Shown piece by piece: positions 59,462 through 64,000 of a stretch of 64,000 nucleotides of DNA. Within the stretch, counting starts at the first letter, position 1; each line of letters opens with the position of its first letter. The notes beneath the pieces were generated by a model, which did no database searches, was not told the origin of the DNA, and worked only from the letters and a program-made list of their open reading frames with translations. Both the position numbers and the translations under genes were made by a program. The stretch covers positions 186,001 through 250,000 of the forward strand of contig JABANP010000016.1 of the NCBI GenBank assembly GCA_013115135.1, read 5' to 3'. This DNA is from Perkinsus olseni (Eukaryota; Perkinsozoa; Perkinsida; Perkinsidae).

Positions 59462-62400
59462 ATGAGCTCACCCTCCTCCCCCCCCTCGTCCTCCTCCCCA
59501 GCACCATCATCATCCTCTTCGCCTTCGTCGCCGAGTAGCCCGGCGAAACCCACTACAGGTCGCCGCCTGAAAACTGCCAAGGACTTTGTAGACGAGGAAG
59601 CTGGTAACATCTACGTTCCTATCCAGTATACAGGAGTGCTCTCCACAGCCTCTTCCGCCGGGGGTGATGACACTCGAGCTGATGATCTCTTCGCGGAGGA
59701 AGATCCACACCAGGAGGCCCCCAATTCAGAAGATGAGCTCATGGACGAGATAGACGCTACGGCTGAGCGGGTAGTCCCGGCCCGGTCCCAACCTCAGTGT
59801 GAGCCCCTGCCTGCCTTCAGGAGCAGGCTGCCTCTCCACCGGAGCCATCGGCAGTAGCATCCCCTGCTCGTGTTGAAGTATCGCGAGACGCGCGTCATCA
59901 ACGCCCCACTCGTATGATGACGGTGCAGCCAGCCTTCTGCCCTGGTGCCAATACCCCTCAAGGGGTCCAAGCTACCGAGGGGAATAACGGAATAAACAAG
60001 GTCCATCTCCCTCCCTTAGCCGTCCAATGGACCCGTTTGCAGATACTGCTCTGCTGGAACTCACATGGGGTCGTTACAAGACAGATGCTCACCCCTCCAG
60101 ATGTCCAAGTCCCCGATGACGAGGTCCCTGAGAGCGCCCTTGAGGTAGGGTCATATCGCCATCTCCGCCCTATCGACGTTGGGGTAGATCACCTATACCA
60201 CCCCCGGGGCACCTCCTCGGCAAACTCGAATTAAAGACTCCGTCTACGGCTGGTCGATGGCCAGCATCAGCGACAAGGGAGTCGTCCTTGGTGGGGGTGG
60301 AAGCTTCCCTGTAAGTCACTCTCAGTACTTCGACAGGCGCGCCATGCTTGGCAAGTGAAGCCACTGATGAGGATGCATATGATGAGGATGATTTCGTGAC
60401 GGACACAAAACAGGGCGGAGAGAATCCGACCAATGTCGCCAGGGTACCACTTCCCGAGGCCTCAACTGCTTTACATCCGATCGCCGCACTCGGTGAGACA
60501 CTGTATGCTGGTCGAGGCTTTCCTGTGAGGAGCACCGTCTATGACGAGGGTTTCAAGTAGCTCGGTGGAGCTCAGGGCCTAATCCACGCAGGTTCAATTC
60601 CGACCATCGGCAAATTATCGGCCAGGAATATCCAACTCGGGCCCTCGAGACTGGACGGCGTCAGTGCCCTCTGGCGAGCAGCTAGTTTGCGTTGCTATTG
60701 GCCGGGACTTCGTCACGGGGATGACCAACTGCAGGAAGCTCGGCCCGCGCATCCGAATTTGGTAGGCGAATCTTCCGAGGGCCTCCATGCTCGGCATGGC
60801 TCGTTGTAGGTCTCTCAATGCCGGGCTCCCGACCAACGTCCTCTCTATTGGCTGCCCGTCTAGCCGGCCTGTTAGCATGGTCGCGTCGGCCTCGAGCGGC
60901 CTTATCCTCTGGGCTGTGGCTGATCACGGTGGTGATGCCACCAAGATCAGGTCGCCAATCGCTCCGGTGACTGCCCTTCATTTGATGCTCCCCTTAGGTA
61001 CTGCTTAGCCCATAGCGCCGGCAGTGGTAGTCGAATGGGCGTTCTCTCGGAGGGACCCCTACCAGTATCGGCTGATGGCCATCACGACGCTGGCCAGGGG
61101 CCGACCCTCACCTGGATTGGGTGAACGGTGGAGCAGGTGGAGGCGTCGAGAATCTTGTCTCTTTCAGGATGACCTCCGAGTCGATACCGTTGTCGATGGA
61201 CTCAGTAGGGATGATGCGGGCCCTGCTTCCTACAGGAATGGCTTCCGCCGGGCCATCTGTGGACCTCAGGCAATCATACACCCACCCTGATTGCTCTATC
61301 TCATGCCCCAGGTGGATGCCCGTGTACGATTGCGTTGCCGAGATCCAACGTGAAAACGAAGGCTTCTGGGCCATCGGCGGCACTGGTGGGGCTCTTGACG
61401 CCGCCACCACCACGCCGTGGACGTTCGATGGTCAGGCCTCAATCTCCATATCTGCCGTACGCGCTACGAGGATGCATATGAGCCGAGAGGGCTCGGCCTT
61501 GCCGAGAGTCATTCCCTCGATAACCTGGAGGATCCGCCTGAGCTCGTCGAAGGGCTCTGATGTCGGTCGATCAGCTAGGAGTTAAGAGGTCGTACGAGCG
61601 GCTTCTGTTTTCAGAAGACCAATCTTGGCGACCGACCGGAGAATGAGCGTGCCTTCGCGGAGCGGGCTGTGGCAACCTGGAAGCAGTACGTTCTCGATCG
61701 CCTTGCGGCCTGAATTCCATTATACTCAGATTCTGTTGGGACCGGGGCGTCGACCTTGGGGAAGATCCGAGCGATATGAAAAAGACTACGGTAGCCTCGT
61801 CATGATCATCGCCACCACCCGCTAACTGTGGCATATCTATAGGTTGGTCTAGACAAGAAGCTGGTGATGAATTTCCGCGACCTAGTGCAGTCGAAGCAGC
61901 TAGAAGCAGCCTATGATACCTCTACACTCGCTCTACAGATACCGGCCACTCCGAGGTTCATGGCGAAGGTCGGTTCATATAGGGATGGATGGATTTGAGT
62001 GGTTTTTGTGAGATTCGAAGAAGCCGTGCGAATCATGTGGATCGCCACGCTGCCAAGATTTGTCGCTGCAACTCCACCTACTCTTTTTCAGATGGCTTTG
62101 AAACTCGGGCAGCCACTGTTGGCTGCCCGTATTGAGGAAGATATGGCATCAGTAGCGATTCCTAGCATACCCGCTGTACCACAGGCTCGGCCTGTCATGC
62201 CGAGCTCTGCTCCCAGTGCACAGACGAGTGCACCATCACCCCTGCACGTACAGCACCACCGCGGACGGCTTTCGATCCGGTCGAGGGTCAACAGCGCCGG
62301 GAGGCCCCTGTAGCGGAAGAGGTGACCGAGGGCAGGAACCAAGGAGTCCCGAAGCGGGCGCCGATTAGGGTGAGTCCTGTACGGAGGTTGATGCGGGAGC

Positions 62401-62497
62401 GATTCATCGATAGGGTAACCCATTCGCGAACCGCAAGAGGCGTCAGAATGATGTGGATGATTCAAATGCAGCGAAAGTTCTCCGAGCCGATGGATAA
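59462..62497 (+). CDS. Ctf4/WDHD1-like replisome adaptor, WD40 part apparently absent
   Basis: Resembles the C-terminal half of Ctf4/WDHD1 (And-1), a trimeric hub that links the CMG helicase to DNA polymerase alpha. The start at 59462 opens a Ser/Pro-rich leader, then RRLKTAKDFVDEEAG, an acidic linker and MDPFADTALLELTWGRYKTD. The SepB-type propeller region includes DSVYGWSMASISDKGVVLGG, GEQLVCVAIGRDFVTGMTNC, SRMGVLSEGPLPVSADG and CPRWMPVYDCVAEIQRENEG with FWAIGG. The helical C-terminal domain has LDKKLVMNFRDLVQSKQLEA and ALKLGQPLLAARIEEDMA. The last exon reads NPFANRKRRQNDVDDSNAAK, like the NPF-basic tail of WDHD1, with stop at 62495-62497. No WD40 repeats precede the start; the EFHC gene ends only 164 bases upstream. 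Confidence 0.68.
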
Positions 62498-63293
62498 TGA
62501 TGAGTATCAATGCATGTGTTATTGATGAGCCTTTCTCTTGTCGAGACATGTTGCGTTGCTAAGTTGCCTTGCCTCGCTTAAACCCGAGAGTCGGGGATTA
62601 GTCTCACATGGTGTGAAAGCTGTGGTGTAAGATGTTCACAGTGTCAAATAGGAACTGGCCGCAACTCAAGAACGACGGAGGACTCAAAAGGGTCTATGAT
62701 CCATCAGTGTCAACCCATGCTGGGCAGACCGTTTCACGTGCAAGTATCTTGGCGAGCGAGTCAATCGTTTACAGAAAGATACTCGCTACGACGATCCCGT
62801 TAAGGAAAGCACTGTATACACAACACAGCTATCAGCACAGCGATGCGTGCGAGAAACGTTTGAGCTTAGCGACGGCGATTATGCACCTCACCGGGTGAAC
62901 ATCACGTTGGAAGGGAAGGATTCAACTTGGCGAACCAAAAGGAATACCACGCCTGTTGCCCGCCATTTTTGTTTTTGCGGAACCGGGAGGCATTTGTTCC
63001 GCTAGTGAATGCACGTATTCCGTGTATGCGTCTATGGTGTTGGCTGCTCTCTCCCTGTGTTTTTGTATCACAATAACTACGCACACAGACAATTAAACTT
63101 CACCGTCGGTGACAGTCGTGTTACTGCTGGAGCTCCCTGGAGGCGAGGCGTGTGGCAACTGTACTCGCCGACAGCTCTTTCTATTCACACGCAGTGAGTT
63201 CCGTCAGTCGTACAACACTACAGAGATCAGAGTAAGCAGGAAGCGACATATGGAGATAAAAAAGGTGAAATAATTGACGGTTTATTATCGTCA
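62498..63293. other. convergent intergenic region
   Basis: An 88-codon frame at 62632-62898 has no recognisable family and is weakly supported. No repeats or RNA genes are seen. Confidence 0.35.
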
Positions 63294-64000
63294 TCACTCA
63301 TCACTATCGCTGTCAAGACCGATGTCCTTCTGGACCATCTTACGACATATCGGATGATAGAAAAGCTTATGCTCCTCGAACGTTTTCCTAGCTAGCTCGG
63401 GATCGACTTCAGCTAGCGATCTGAACCACAGAGAGCACCAATGCCCGAACAAACCCCACTGGGACGATACGCTAACCTGTATAGGGTTCGAGTGAATTTC
63501 ATCCTGCCTTGTTCCGTTACCAACTTCACAGCCTCCTGCTTGGCTTCCTCCCAACCCGATGATAGAGCGAGTTGGATGAAGTCGCAGCGCACCTTATAAC
63601 GACAATTCGCTGACTCTGTTAACCAAATCGCCAAGGTACTTCGCAGTTTGTGTCCAGGAAGCCGTAGGCATCGTTCATCTTCTTCACGACCTCTGAGGCG
63701 TATCTCCCATCCTCGAATCTGACAGGCATGCAGGCCTTGAGAATAAACAACACTTTGAGGAGCCACGGTCTCACCTGCCGTCGCTTATGAGGGTGTTTAG
63801 CATGATGCACTTCTTCGCGCTGGGCCAATCTCTCACACCCGAGGACTCCGGAATAACGCCATTATGGGCAGCCCCCTCCCACTTGACGGCAAGGGCTTTA
63901 GCCTCTTCTACCGGTTTAGGGTCGTATGGAGGTTTGTATTCCGGCATGCCAGGCGAATAGAAGAGCTTCTTCCAGTCGGGCTGCTGAGTAATCTGATCCT
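63294..64000 (-). CDS. leukotriene-A4-hydrolase-like aminopeptidase, 3' part
   Basis: C-terminal (HEAT-like) domain of an M1 zinc metallopeptidase of the LTA4H / aminopeptidase B / O group; the catalytic part lies beyond the right edge of the window. Reading the minus strand from 64000: QITQQPDWKKLFYSPGMPEY with KPPYDPKPVEEAKALAVKW, like the W-x-LYSPGLPP-KP-YD linker of LTA4H. Then come MPVRFEDGRYASEVVKKMND with AYGF, YKVRCDFIQLALSSGWEEAK, LVTEQGRMKFTRTLYR, and the last exon SLAEVDPELARKTFEEHKLF with YHPICRKMVQKDIG and an acidic tail DSDSDE; stop at 63296-63294. The GRMKF-R-LYR and FYHPI motifs are intact. Introns are about 45-60 bases. Confidence 0.87.

Overview
The window is nuclear DNA from a protist with an intron-dense, compact genome. 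Genes lie on both strands and are cut by very short introns, mostly 43-57 bases. Many intron ends fit an AG|GT...AG|GT pattern. The gene set (citrate synthase, SmD3, MSI1/RBBP4, cytosolic Phe-tRNA synthetase alpha, MPP10, deoxyhypusine hydroxylase, mitochondrial COX5B-like and mL49-like proteins, a ciliary EFHC/DM10 protein) marks a flagellated, mitochondriate eukaryote. The intron style and gene flavour suggest a Perkinsus-like alveolate. That placement is an inference, because no rRNA or other direct marker is present. No rRNA, credible tRNA or CRISPR array was seen.

Layout, left to right: an unidentified minus-strand gene (0.9-3.0 kb); two tandem amino-acid transporter genes on the minus strand (3.6-7.4 kb), the first broken by one extra base; a run of plus-strand genes, COX5B-like (7.6-8.8), MPP10 (9.0-12.3), deoxyhypusine hydroxylase (12.7-14.1) and two unidentified proteins (14.4-18.7); minus-strand FARSA (19.1-21.3) and MSI1/RBBP4 (21.4-23.4), divergent from plus-strand citrate synthase (23.6-25.1); SmD3 (25.4-25.9); a large SH3-plus-ELMO protein (26.1-29.3); a secreted serine carboxypeptidase (29.6-32.6); a possible PC-esterase-like C-terminus (about 33.6-34.1); a SET/MYND methyltransferase (35.0-36.8); mL49 (36.8-37.7); and a PGAM5-like phosphatase (about 37.7-39.6).

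From about 39.6 to 53.6 kb the sequence is unlike the rest: repeat-rich, duplicated and gene-poor. It holds a 21-base minisatellite, a fatty-acid hydroxylase/sterol desaturase gene hidden in small exons, a strong foldback palindrome, two intact tandem copies of a mitochondrial-type MoaC gene plus a third internally deleted copy, a decayed 3' fragment of PGAM5, two non-autonomous TA-flanked elements with terminal inverted repeats (one with a matching empty site in the paralogous copy), a frameshifted intronless open region, and a small secreted cysteine-rich protein gene. From 54 to 64 kb ordinary gene density returns: a low-complexity unidentified gene, an EFHC/Rib72-like axonemal protein, a Ctf4/WDHD1-like replisome protein that seems to lack its N-terminal WD40 domain, and the 3' end of a leukotriene-A4-hydrolase-like aminopeptidase.

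The genes do not form one pathway. The most interesting signals are genomic: shared short motifs inside introns of unrelated genes, direct repeats at intron ends, +1 shifts just after CCC codons in two otherwise good genes, and the layered duplication and transposition history of the MoaC-PGAM5 region.
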